64,000 nt of DNA, from the NCBI RefSeq assembly GCF_030732845.1, contig NZ_JASHKA010000020.1, positions 56,217 to 120,216 on the forward strand, written 5' to 3'. Within the stretch, counting starts at the first letter, position 1. Each line of letters starts with the position of its first letter. Below the pieces are notes generated by a model. The model was not told the DNA's origin and searched no databases. It worked only from the letters and a program-made list of their open reading frames with translations. Both the position numbers and the translations under genes were made by a program. Source of the DNA: Roseibium sp. MMSF_3544. GTDB taxonomy: Bacteria > Pseudomonadota > Alphaproteobacteria > Rhizobiales > Stappiaceae. Positions 34,018-41,584 of the stretch are shown here, in pieces.

Positions 34018-34045
34018 CAATCATTTTCCGAGATGAAACAGTGCC

Positions 34046-34077
34046 GTCCCGGACGCAGCGCAGCGGAGATCCGGGAC
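34046..34077. repeat. REP-like palindromic intergenic element
   Basis: GTCCCGG (34046-34052) and CCGGGAC (34071-34077) form a 7-bp perfect inverted repeat around a GCAGCGCAGCGG-type core. It lies between the convergent Gfo/Idh and LysR genes. A degenerate second copy (TGCGTCCGTACCCTGGAC) follows. Confidence 0.5.
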
Positions 34078-34118
34078 CTGTGCCAAATCGGCTTCACTTC
34101 TGCGTCCGTACCCTGGAC

Positions 34119-34997
34119 CTAAGCCGGGAACGCGGCCTTCAAACACGCGACGAGCCGTTCGGTGAGAACGCGTGGCGGGCTGCCTCGGCGCTGGATGATG
34201 CCGTAGGAAAGCTGGATCGGCGTTGCCAACGGGCGGATGATCAGCCGGTCCTTGAGCATGTCCGCCACCACCTTGTGAATGATTGCGACACCGGCATTTG
34301 CGGCAACAAGATTGGCCACAAGCACGGTTGAATCCGTCTCGCAAACCGAGCTGAGCCGAACGCCCGCGCTGCTGAGTGCTTCCTCGAGCCGGTAGCGCAG
34401 GATCGTGTGTGTGGCGATGCTGATGAGGCGCTCGTCAGCCAGATCTTCAAACGTAATCTGCTGCCTGTCTTCCAACCGGTGGCCGGGCGGCAGGACGCAC
34501 ACTGTTTCCTCCTGACAGAGCGGCTCGATATGCAGTCCGTCATCCGAAAGCGGCAGGGTCACAAGGCCAAGATCGCATTTGCCGTTGATAACAAGCGACT
34601 GGACCTCCGACCTCGGCTTCAGGTCGACTTTCAGATGAACATTCGGGTTCTCGTCGAGAAATCGGCGCAGCGGTTTCGGCGTCATGCAGGTGCCGATTGC
34701 GGGCATGGCCGCGATGCGGACCGTGCGCGTGCTGAGCTGCCGGATGTTGCGCGACATCAGGTTGATACGCTCAATTTCGGCGAGGATACGTTCGGCGATT
34801 TCAGAAAAATCCAAACCTTCCGGCGTCAGGGTCAGGCCGGCCCCTTGCCGGTCAAACAGCTGATAACCGATGTCTTCTTCAAGCTGGAGGATGAGGCGGC
34901 TGGCGGTCGATTGGGTGACACCGATCCGATCGGCGGCCAGCGTGGTCGAGCCGGTATCGCGCACGGCGCGGAAGGCTTCCAGTTGCCGGAAATTCAT
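34119..34997 (-). CDS. LysR family transcriptional regulator
   Basis: A 292-residue LysR-type regulator. Its winged helix (FRAVRDTGSTTLAADRIGVTQSTASRLILQLEEDIG) and the HTILRYRLEEALSSAGVRLSSVCETDST effector region differ from the other two LysR proteins here. It has the general look of octopine/amino-acid-type LysR regulators. Transcription is convergent with the Gfo/Idh gene. A perfect 10-bp inverted repeat 44-68 bp upstream of its start is a likely autoregulatory site. The downstream gene of its regulon is not obvious; the zeta-class GST lies 138 bp upstream in the same direction. Confidence 0.88.
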   Translation of the reverse strand: MNFRQLEAFRAVRDTGSTTLAADRIGVTQSTASRLILQLEEDIGYQLFDRQGAGLTLTPEGLDFSEIAERILAEIERINLMSRNIRQLSTRTVRIAAMPAIGTCMTPKPLRRFLDENPNVHLKVDLKPRSEVQSLVINGKCDLGLVTLPLSDDGLHIEPLCQEETVCVLPPGHRLEDRQQITFEDLADERLISIATHTILRYRLEEALSSAGVRLSSVCETDSTVLVANLVAANAGVAIIHKVVADMLKDRLIIRPLATPIQLSYGIIQRRGSPPRVLTERLVACLKAAFPA

Positions 34998-35040
34998 GGG
35001 TACGCCTTTTTCCGTTGCCGGCAGGCAGATCTGCTGAGCT

Positions 35041-35065
35041 GTGCCGAATAGGTTTTATTCGGCAC
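35041..35065. promoter_or_regulatory. Perfect 10-bp inverted repeat upstream of LysR gene
   Basis: GTGCCGAATA (35041-35050) and TATTCGGCAC (35056-35065) flank 5 nt. It lies between the GST stop and the LysR start. The arms contain an ATA-N5-TAT core as in LysR boxes. It could also fold as a hairpin ending the GST transcript. Confidence 0.5.
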
Positions 35066-35134
35066 AAGCGCTTGAAAATGCAAGGCGAGATTTCGAAACA
35101 CTCTGTTGCAAATGGCGATCACCCAAGGGGTCTG

Positions 35135-35785
35135 TTAGCTCGCTGGTGGGGCACCGATGGCGTCGGGATGTGCATCCTGGAAGGCTTTCAGCGCGTTGGC
35201 AGCGTCTCTTGCTTCCAGCGTTCGGGTGAAACCGGATATGTCGACGCCCCATCGATCGGCATTATAGAGCTGCGGTATCAGGCAGCAGTCGGCCATGGTC
35301 GGTTGACTGCCGAGGCAAAACGGCCCGTCGCTTGCCGCCAGTAACATCTCGAATGCAGACAGACCCTTGGAAATGAAATGCCGCATCCATTCAGCCTTGA
35401 CCTCGTCGCCGCCACCGGTGAGTTCGACGACATGCTGGGCGACGCCAAGATTGCAGACGGGGTGGATTTCCATGGCAATCGCATCGGAAAGCTGACGCAC
35501 TTTGAACTGGCCGTCGACACTGTCTGGCAGAAGACCTGAGCCTGGGGTGGTTGCATGCAGATATTCGATAATGGCCAGGGACTGAGTGAGCGTTTTGCCG
35601 TCGATCTGGAGCGTCGGCAAAATCCCCTGCGGGTTCTCTACAAGGTAAGCTTCCGAGCGGTGCGCTCCGGTCAGAAGATTGACCGGCCGGTGCTCGGTCG
35701 GAATTTGCAAAAGGTTCAGCGCAATCCGCACCCGATAGCTGGCCGAAGACCGCCAGTAGTCGAAAAGTATTGCCGTCCGCTCCAT
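35135..35785 (-). CDS. maiA: Zeta-class GST, maleylacetoacetate isomerase-like
   Basis: A 216-residue zeta-class GST. The active-site segment WRSSASYRVRIALN matches the zeta hallmark SSCSxRVRIA with Ala in place of Cys, common in bacterial forms. NPQGILPTLQIDG, QSLAIIEYL, and the C-terminal GSQPTMADCCLIPQLYNADRWGVD complete the fold. It isomerises maleyl- to fumaryl-acetoacetate or maleylpyruvate to fumarylpyruvate, using glutathione. ATG 35785 follows GGAGGA. No homogentisate or gentisate genes are nearby, so the exact substrate is open. Confidence 0.85.
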   Translation of the reverse strand: MERTAILFDYWRSSASYRVRIALNLLQIPTEHRPVNLLTGAHRSEAYLVENPQGILPTLQIDGKTLTQSLAIIEYLHATTPGSGLLPDSVDGQFKVRQLSDAIAMEIHPVCNLGVAQHVVELTGGGDEVKAEWMRHFISKGLSAFEMLLAASDGPFCLGSQPTMADCCLIPQLYNADRWGVDISGFTRTLEARDAANALKAFQDAHPDAIGAPPAS

Positions 35786-35856
35786 CAGGTCCTCCGGTTG
35801 ATCCGAACCATCAAGTGATAGACCGTGGAGGAGGCTCCGCGCAATGGCGCACAATC

Positions 35857-35970
35857 TCAGACAGGTGTCTTGATGGGTGTGGAGCTCACCCAGAGTTCAA
35901 CGGACTCTTCCTCGCCCAGCACCTTCGAGTAATGCGGCATCACATATTCGGGCGTCCGGCTTTCCATCAT
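35857..35970 (-). CDS. Possible small protein (37 residues)
   Basis: A short frame starting ATG ATG at 35970 encodes MMESRTPEYVMPHYSKVLGE and then EEESVELWVSSTPIKTPV. An in-frame stop (TAG) lies just before the first ATG and no ribosome binding site is seen. Codon use looks similar to neighbouring genes. It may be a true small protein, the relic of a longer gene, or chance. Confidence 0.25.
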   Translation of the reverse strand: MMESRTPEYVMPHYSKVLGEEESVELWVSSTPIKTPV

Positions 35971-36018
35971 CTATTTGAAGGAGAGCCGGCTTGCTCGTGA
36001 CAAAAGTGGCGTGTCTGA

Positions 36019-36852
36019 TCAATACCAGAAACCCTGGCGGCGCCAGATTGTGAAATGCCCGCGAACAGGCGGCGCAGGTGTGCCACCGTCGATGGTGAAT
36101 TCCCGTCCGCCGTTGATGCCCTTGCCGTTGGTCTGCCTGAGGGTCACCCATTCATTGCACTGGGGCCCCCCGCTGGAGCTTTGGCAAAAATCGATGCGTG
36201 CGCGTTTGTCATCGATCTGCTCCCAGACCCAGTCGACGATCGCCACATGGCCGTTCCAGACCATGAAGTCGAGCGGTTTGACTTCACTGATTTCGTCGAT
36301 GTTGATCTTGCAGACCCTTTGCGGATATTTCCGCGGCGACACGCCGTAGTACTTGTCCCACTCGCCGACCCAGATGAGAAAATTCGCAACAAAACCAATG
36401 CAATCCATGCCAAAAAAGCGATCCTGGACCATCTCCTGAAGAGCAGCCCGGTCAGACATCTTGTCGAAATAGATTTGCTTGATCTTTCCCTTTTGCTCGA
36501 CGTCCTTTGAGCCATCTTTGTTGGCCCGGCCACAGACCTCGACCTTGTATTTGTCGAGAAGGTCCTTGTGCTTGAGCATGAAATTCCAGATCTCGATGAA
36601 GGCCTTGTCGTTTCCCTGGCCCTTCAGGGCGAGATCGATCGCGCGACCCCCAACACTCCGGTTCAAGTTTTCGCCGTACTCATTCTTGATCCAGCGAAAG
36701 TTCTTGTAAAAACTGTGCGCACTGTCGTTGCCGCCGTTGCCGCGGTCCTTGCACAGGTACTGGTTGAGCGCGACCGGGCCGGCGCTGGTCGGCAGTCCGG
36801 GCTTGGTCAAAAGGTTCACGTATTCAAACGGCAGGTGAAATGCTTCAGCCAC
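36019..36852 (-). CDS. Hypothetical protein with NlpC/P60-like cysteine peptidase/amidase signature
   Basis: A 277-residue protein not recognised as a named family. GMDCIGFVANFLI (Cys151) followed about 50 residues later by WNGHVAIVDW (His202) matches the D-C-x-G-F ... G-H-V pattern of NlpC/P60 and CHAP papain-like enzymes, which cleave peptidoglycan peptides or other amides. The rest is Lys-, Asn- and aromatic-rich, unlike its neighbours. No signal peptide. GTG 36852 is chosen: GGAGAC lies 5 nt before it and the residues further upstream look non-coding. It may be an acquired toxin-like effector or lysis protein, but this is unproven. Confidence 0.65.
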   Translation of the reverse strand: MAEAFHLPFEYVNLLTKPGLPTSAGPVALNQYLCKDRGNGGNDSAHSFYKNFRWIKNEYGENLNRSVGGRAIDLALKGQGNDKAFIEIWNFMLKHKDLLDKYKVEVCGRANKDGSKDVEQKGKIKQIYFDKMSDRAALQEMVQDRFFGMDCIGFVANFLIWVGEWDKYYGVSPRKYPQRVCKINIDEISEVKPLDFMVWNGHVAIVDWVWEQIDDKRARIDFCQSSSGGPQCNEWVTLRQTNGKGINGGREFTIDGGTPAPPVRGHFTIWRRQGFWY

Positions 36853-37164
36853 GTTCAGTCTCCATGAATCGAATTTGTATTGGCAACCGCTAACGAAGTT
36901 GTCCGGATCACTTTGCCTGCAAAAAAGGCTATGAGTGGCGTTGTCTAATGAGGCTCGCAATGCCCTCTTCCAACGCCATTTCTGCAATGGAAAGAAGCTA
37001 ACACAAATTGCCTGTTACAATGTGTCTGTGGGCGGGCAATTTTGTATCAAGTGTAACAGCCGCCGCGGGTGATGCGGTCTGAAACGGAAAGGTTAAGACA
37101 AGCCCCGGCCATGCTCGCGCCGCCGGACGATGCGGGATGTCGCTCGGCTGTCTTCGCAGAAGGA
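36853..37164. other. Gene-free region upstream of the NlpC/P60-like gene
   Basis: A 312-bp stretch with no convincing gene, of lower GC content around 36860-37060. It holds the ribosome binding site for the NlpC/P60-like gene and an 8-bp perfect inverted repeat (37012-37059). The GC-rich right part leads into the 3' end of the DHFR-like gene. Confidence 0.5.
37012..37059. promoter_or_regulatory. 8-bp inverted repeat upstream of NlpC/P60-like gene
   Basis: CTGTTACA (37012-37019) and TGTAACAG (37052-37059) are perfect inverted copies separated by 32 nt. They lie about 160-200 bp upstream of the gene start and may be paired regulator sites. Confidence 0.35.
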
Positions 37165-37743
37165 CTAGCCGCGTTTGAAGAGGCTCATGACAGTGCCGTC
37201 GGCGAGGGCCTCCGACTTCTGCAGTTTAAGCTTCAACGGGCGCGCACCGCTCTCAAAAAGGCGCTTGCCCGACCCAAGGACGACAGGGAACGTCCAGATC
37301 CTGAATTCGTCAATAAGGCCTTCGGCGAGTAGAAACTGGATCAACTGCCAGCTTCCATGAACTTGCAGCAGCGGGCCATCCTCGTGCTTCAGTTTCGCAA
37401 TTTCTCGTGTCAGGTCACCCGAGACAGCCTGCGAGTTGTTCCAGGTCAGACCGGACGTGGACGATGTCACGACATATTTCCTGGCCGCTGTCATCATGTC
37501 CGCGATCGGATCGTCATCGGTATCCGGCCAATGCCCGGCGAAGAGATCGTAAGTCTTGCGGCCGAATAGCATATCGTAGGGCATGGCCATGGCTTCCCGC
37601 TGAACCTGTTCCATTACGCCTTCCCAGAAGGGAGCGGCCCAGCCTCCCAGGTCGAAGCTGCGCGAGCGGTCTTCATCCGGCATGCTGGGCGCCTGCATCA
37701 CACCGTCAAGAGTGACGAAGGTCAGAATTGCAAGGTCTCTCAT
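37165..37743 (-). CDS. Dihydrofolate reductase family (RibD C-terminal-like) protein
   Basis: A 192-residue protein of the RibD C-terminal/DHFR-like superfamily. LAILTFVTLDGVMQAP at the start, MLFGRKTYDLFAGHWP, KYVVTSS, and VHGSWQLIQFLLAEGLIDEFRIWTFPVVLGSGKRLF are typical. The true reaction of these stand-alone proteins is mostly unknown; they bind NADPH. Its ATG overlaps the SRPBCC gene stop (ATGA), making it the third gene of an ArsR-led operon. Confidence 0.85.
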   Translation of the reverse strand: MRDLAILTFVTLDGVMQAPSMPDEDRSRSFDLGGWAAPFWEGVMEQVQREAMAMPYDMLFGRKTYDLFAGHWPDTDDDPIADMMTAARKYVVTSSTSGLTWNNSQAVSGDLTREIAKLKHEDGPLLQVHGSWQLIQFLLAEGLIDEFRIWTFPVVLGSGKRLFESGARPLKLKLQKSEALADGTVMSLFKRG

Positions 37744-38198
37744 CGATCGAACTCCTTTGCGAGGAAGGCTTCGAATTGGGTCAGGGTTCCCTCCCAGCCA
37801 TCGGCATGTATCGTGCAGGCAATGTCCGTCGGGATGCCCTCATGGAAAATGACGACTTCGGTGCCGCCTGCCTCCTCCAGAAACCGGAATGTCACTTTCA
37901 TCGGCACGTTTTCCAGTGGGTCCGGAGCCTGCCAAATCCACGTCATGACGATCAGCCGGGGGCGGTCGATGCGCTCAAAGACGCCTGCGACAACCGGGTG
38001 GCGGCCGTCCGGCATGGCGTATCTGAGCTTGAAACAACCGGTCTCGAAGAAATCGTATTCCAGCGCCTCGACGGTTATGTCGGGGTTGGGTGTAAACCAG
38101 CTTGTCATAGAGGCCGCACTCGAAAACGCGTCGAAGATCCTGTCCTGCGACGCATTGATCGTGCGGCGAACGACAAGTGGTATCAACGACTGGGTCAT
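37740..38198 (-). CDS. SRPBCC (AHSA1-like) domain protein
   Basis: A 152-residue START-like protein of the AHSA1 group. It begins LIPLVVRRTINASQDRIFDAFSSAASMTSWFTP and has GVFERIDRPRLIVMTW and a C-terminal HADGWEGTLTQFEAFL, as in many such proteins paired with ArsR regulators. The fold binds small hydrophobic ligands. It overlaps both neighbours by ATGA (ArsR upstream, DHFR-like downstream), so the operon is translationally coupled. Confidence 0.87.
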   Translation of the reverse strand: MTQSLIPLVVRRTINASQDRIFDAFSSAASMTSWFTPNPDITVEALEYDFFETGCFKLRYAMPDGRHPVVAGVFERIDRPRLIVMTWIWQAPDPLENVPMKVTFRFLEEAGGTEVVIFHEGIPTDIACTIHADGWEGTLTQFEAFLAKEFDR

Positions 38199-38545
38199 TC
38201 CCCGTTCTCCTCGACGTCCGATGCACCGACAAAGTCCTCCAATTGCTGAAGTGTGCCTTGCCAGAAGGTGCGGTGTCTGGAAATCCAGTTTTCCGCTTCC
38301 TCAAGGGGCGCTGTTTCCAAATGAAAGTTGTGCATGCGCCCGCTGATTTCCCGCCGGACCAATCCGGCTTTTTCAAGCACCTTCAGATGTTTGGAGATCG
38401 TCGGTTGCGCCACGTTGAACGGTTTCCTCAGATCATTTGCTGACAGCGCGCCATTTCTGGCCAGCATGGAAATCATCTCACGCCGCGTGCCATCGCCGAG
38501 CGCATGGAAGAACCTGTCCATGGGATTTTGATATTGTATAGCCAT
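38195..38545 (-). CDS. ArsR family winged-helix repressor
   Basis: A 116-residue ArsR-type regulator (LGDGTRREMISMLARNGALSANDLRKPFNVAQPTISKHLKVLEKAGLV). It lacks the metal-binding cysteine motif of ArsR/SmtB and belongs to the group paired with SRPBCC genes (SdpR-like). Its start lies inside a perfect 18-bp palindrome and 5 nt after a consensus -10 box, so the mRNA is probably leaderless and autorepressed. It leads the SRPBCC and DHFR-like genes. Confidence 0.88.
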   Translation of the reverse strand: MAIQYQNPMDRFFHALGDGTRREMISMLARNGALSANDLRKPFNVAQPTISKHLKVLEKAGLVRREISGRMHNFHLETAPLEEAENWISRHRTFWQGTLQQLEDFVGASDVEENGE

Positions 38546-38554
38546 ATGGCTATA
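38537..38554. promoter_or_regulatory. ArsR operator palindrome
   Basis: TATAGCCATATGGCTATA is a perfect 18-bp palindrome covering the arsR start codon and part of the -10 box. Binding here would block the promoter directly. Confidence 0.75.
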
Positions 38555-38579
38555 TAATTTACGTGAGGCTTTCTGTCAA
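38551..38579 (-). promoter_or_regulatory. Sigma-70 promoter of the arsR operon
   Basis: On the minus strand TTGACA (38579-38574), a 17-nt spacer and TATATA (38556-38551) form a near-consensus promoter. The predicted start site falls at or within a base or two of the arsR ATG. Confidence 0.8.
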
Positions 38580-38751
38580 TGAATTGCCCGGTCAGGATGT
38601 ATTGCGCAGCGCTGTAATCTCTGGGGTGTAACCGGACCGGACAAGATCCCTAGGATCGATCCGATGACGGGAAAACGGATTTAACTCTTCGGGTTGCCAA
38701 CCGGGTCAGCGATTCAGCCGCACAGACCCCAAGGCTCGTACTCTAAAGCTT

Positions 38752-39411
38752 TCACACAGCCTCGAGATGCTTGAGTAATGATCTCTTCGCACCCTGGATG
38801 TGTTCGCGTGTGAGTGTGGCGGCAAGGTCCGCGTCCCCGGCTTCGCAGGCATCCATGATGCCGAAATGTTCGCGGCCCGCGCGTTCCATGCCATTTGACA
38901 TGACCAGCTGCGCGCGGGTCTGACGTTCCACCCGGTCGATGGCGTTTCGGGCGATTTCCTTGAAGAATTTCAGGTCGCTGGCACTGTAAAGCGTTTCGTG
39001 GAAATCCCGGTTGAGATCGCCCCATTCCATGGAGTTTTTCGAGGCGGAGAAGGCAGCGCATTTTTCACGCGCCTGTACCAGCAGCTCCCGCGTCATCAGA
39101 GGTACGGCATTCTTGATGATTTCGGGTTCGACCAGGGCCCTCAAGTCGAAGATCTCATTGGTTTCGGTTGGCGACAGGCCGGCGACAACCGCGCCCTTGT
39201 AGCGCTGGGTCTTGACCAGCCCCTGTTCTTCCAGGCGCGAGATGGCTTCGCGCACCGGAATGCGGCTGGTGTTGAAAAGGCGGGCGATTTCGTCCTGGCG
39301 AAGTGGTTCACCTTCTTCCAGCTGGCCCTGGATAATGGCTTTCCTGAGGGCGTCGAAAACGATCGAGGACGCGGACGCGGTTGCGGATATGTCCATCGAA
39401 GTCAGTTTCAT
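38752..39411 (-). CDS. GntR family (FCD) transcriptional regulator of hydroxyproline genes
   Basis: A 219-residue GntR/FadR-type regulator. The winged helix contains GEPLRQDEIARLFNTSRIPVREAISRLEEQGLV, and an FCD domain follows (DLNRDFHETLY, REHFGIMDACEAGDADLA). ATG 39411 has GGAG upstream; a long in-frame extension is not gene-like. It is divergent from the hydroxyproline operon, with a TTGGATCCAAATTGGT element between, so it most likely represses that operon until hydroxyproline or a metabolite is present. Confidence 0.87.
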   Translation of the reverse strand: MKLTSMDISATASASSIVFDALRKAIIQGQLEEGEPLRQDEIARLFNTSRIPVREAISRLEEQGLVKTQRYKGAVVAGLSPTETNEIFDLRALVEPEIIKNAVPLMTRELLVQAREKCAAFSASKNSMEWGDLNRDFHETLYSASDLKFFKEIARNAIDRVERQTRAQLVMSNGMERAGREHFGIMDACEAGDADLAATLTREHIQGAKRSLLKHLEAV

Positions 39412-39496
39412 GGGCCGTTTCTCCTTGAAGTCGTCTTTTAAGCGAAGCGCCCGGGCCGGGAAAGCTGAAATCCTTTTGAATATTTTATATTGAATA

Positions 39497-39512
39497 TTGG
39501 ATCCAAATTGGT
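39497..39512. promoter_or_regulatory. Candidate GntR operator
   Basis: TTGGATCCAAATTGGT includes the palindrome TTGGATCCAA and an overlapping CCAA-A-TTGG. It resembles the operators at 15933 and 16078 with 2 bp missing. Position: 86 bp before gntR and 166 bp before the hydroxyproline operon. Confidence 0.5.
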
Positions 39513-39677
39513 TTATCAATCTCTGCAATAAGACTTTCCCCGGCGATGCCACGAAGAGCGTCACCTGCGTTTTCTTGATGACGTGTGCCGAGAAGGCGCC
39601 CATCTTGGTGACGACGGACCTGCACCCCGACAAGACGCGGTGCAGACACGGCAGGCCTGCATCTGAAGGAGTGAATG

Positions 39678-40637
39678 ATGACAACGAATATCTTTTCCGG
39701 CTGCATGCCTGCGTTGATGACGCCTTGCAAGGCTGACCGCACACCGGATCATGATGCGCTCGTCAGAAAGGGGCAGGAGTTGATCGCGGCCGGCATGTCG
39801 GCTGTTGTCTATTGCGGGTCCATGGGTGATTGGCCGTTGCTGACCGACGAGGAGCGCATGGAAGGGGTCGCCCGGTTGGCGGGCGCCGGTGTGCCGGTTG
39901 TTGTCGGTACCGGTGCCATCAATACCAGATCTGCCGTCGCCCATGCGACGCATGCCGCCAGGGTCGGCGCTCATGGGCTCATGGTCATTCCTCGGGTGCT
40001 GTCCCGGGGCAGCTCACCCAATGCGCAGCGACACCATTTCAGCGCAATCCTGTCGGCCGCGCCCAAACTTCCGGCGGTTATCTACAACAGCCCCTATTAT
40101 GGTTTTGCAACGCGCGCAGATCTGTTCTTCGACCTGCGAAAGGAGTTTGCGAACCTGATTGGCTTCAAGGAATTCGGCGGTTTGGATGACCTGCGTTACG
40201 CAGCCGAGAACATCACGTCACATGACGACAAGGTCACGCTCATGGTCGGCGTCGACACCGCTGTTCTGCACGGTTACGTCAATTGCGGTGCGACCGGCGC
40301 GATCACCGGGATCGGCAATGCCCTCCCGAAAGAAGTTCTGCATCTGGTCAGGCTCTGTCAAAAGGCGGCTGAAAGCAACGTGGAAGCGCGCCAGAGGGCG
40401 CAGGAACTGGAAGTAGCGCTCGGCGTCCTGTCCAGTTTTGATGAAGGTCCGGACCTGGTTCTCTATTACAAGCACCTGATGGTGTTGAACGGCGAGGATG
40501 AATATCGTCTCCACTTCAATGAGACAGATGCCCTGACGGATGCGCAGCGCAATTATGTCGAAGCGCAATACCGTCTCTTCAAGACATGGTACGCCGATTG
40601 GTCGAGGCAGGGAGGAGTGGTCGCTGAATGCGCGTGA
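39678..40637 (+). CDS. hypD: Delta1-pyrroline-4-hydroxy-2-carboxylate deaminase (DapA/NAL family)
   Basis: A 319-residue class I aldolase-fold protein. Schiff-base Lys164 is in IGFKEFGG and Tyr136 in VIYNSPYYGFATRADLF, a segment typical of Pyr4H2C deaminases. This step turns Pyr4H2C into alpha-ketoglutarate semialdehyde and ammonia. ATG 39678 is 6 nt from AAGGAG and is preferred over ATG 39675. Its 3' end overlaps the epimerase gene by 10 bp. Function rests on family pattern plus the neighbouring epimerase and oxidase. Confidence 0.82.
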   Translation: MTTNIFSGCMPALMTPCKADRTPDHDALVRKGQELIAAGMSAVVYCGSMGDWPLLTDEERMEGVARLAGAGVPVVVGTGAINTRSAVAHATHAARVGAHGLMVIPRVLSRGSSPNAQRHHFSAILSAAPKLPAVIYNSPYYGFATRADLFFDLRKEFANLIGFKEFGGLDDLRYAAENITSHDDKVTLMVGVDTAVLHGYVNCGATGAITGIGNALPKEVLHLVRLCQKAAESNVEARQRAQELEVALGVLSSFDEGPDLVLYYKHLMVLNGEDEYRLHFNETDALTDAQRNYVEAQYRLFKTWYADWSRQGGVVAECA

Positions 40638-41566
40638 TCGACAGTCATACGGCCGGTGAACCGACCCGTGTCGTGGTTGATGGCGGACCGGATCTCGGGT
40701 CCGGAACGCTGGCCGAGCGCGCTGCGCGCCTGGAGGCGGAGCATCTGGATTTTTGCACCTCGGTCGTGCTGGAGCCGCGCGGGCATGACGCAATCATCGG
40801 CGCGCTCTTGTTGCCGCCCTCGCGAGACGACTGCGTTGCCTCGGTGATCTATTTCAACAACCTGCAGAACCTTGGCATGTGCGGGCACGCGTCTATCGGT
40901 CTTGGGGTGACGCTTGCCTACATGGGCCGGATCGAACCGGGCCGTCACAGGCTTGAAACCCCGGTTGGCGTTGTCGAAATCAACCTCCGTGACGAAAACA
41001 CCGTGTCCGTGACAAATGTCGAAAGCTATCGTCACCTGAAAGACGTCACTGTCGACGTGCGCGGATATGGCAGTTTTACGGGCGACGTTGCATGGGGTGG
41101 CAACTGGTTCTTCCTGGTCAAGGACAGTCCGATTGATCTGACGTCTGCGAATATCAGACCGCTCACCGATCTGACCCTGAAAATCCGTGAGGCGCTTGAA
41201 GAGAACGGGATTACCGGCGCTGGGAGCGCCTGGATCGATCACATCGAACTCTTCGGACCGCCTCGGTCCGCGTCTGCGAACAGCCGCAACTTTGTTCTTT
41301 GCCCTGGCGGAGCATATGACCGTTCCCCCTGTGGCACAGGATGTTCTGCAAAGCTCGCCTGCCTCGCCGAAGACGGGCTTCTTGAACCTGGTCGGGAGTG
41401 GCTGCAGGAAAGCGTTATCGGCAGCACATACCGGGCCAGCTATCACCTTGGAGAGAACGGGGCTGTCGTTCCGACGATCACCGGGGAAGCCTTTGTGACG
41501 TCGGATGCGACCCTGATTTTCAATCCGGCGGATCCGTATCGGCTCGGCATCCGAAGCGAAGGTTAG
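40628..41566 (+). CDS. hypE: 4-hydroxyproline 2-epimerase (proline racemase family)
   Basis: A 312-residue proline-racemase-family enzyme with both catalytic cysteines: Cys85 in GMCGHASIG and Cys235 in DRSPCGTG. It epimerises trans-4-hydroxy-L-proline to cis-4-hydroxy-D-proline. HypE rather than proline racemase is chosen because the next gene is a D-amino acid oxidase and the previous one a Pyr4H2C deaminase. Start ATG 40628 lies within the end of that deaminase gene. Confidence 0.87.
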   Translation: MRVIDSHTAGEPTRVVVDGGPDLGSGTLAERAARLEAEHLDFCTSVVLEPRGHDAIIGALLLPPSRDDCVASVIYFNNLQNLGMCGHASIGLGVTLAYMGRIEPGRHRLETPVGVVEINLRDENTVSVTNVESYRHLKDVTVDVRGYGSFTGDVAWGGNWFFLVKDSPIDLTSANIRPLTDLTLKIREALEENGITGAGSAWIDHIELFGPPRSASANSRNFVLCPGGAYDRSPCGTGCSAKLACLAEDGLLEPGREWLQESVIGSTYRASYHLGENGAVVPTITGEAFVTSDATLIFNPADPYRLGIRSEG

Positions 41567-41584
41567 CAAGGGTTTGTCTCGGCC

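Noticed and set aside
37165..37743. Antibiotic-type dihydrofolate reductase
   Set aside because: The sequence belongs to the RibD C-terminal-like branch. It lacks DHFR residues and is co-transcribed with ArsR and SRPBCC genes.
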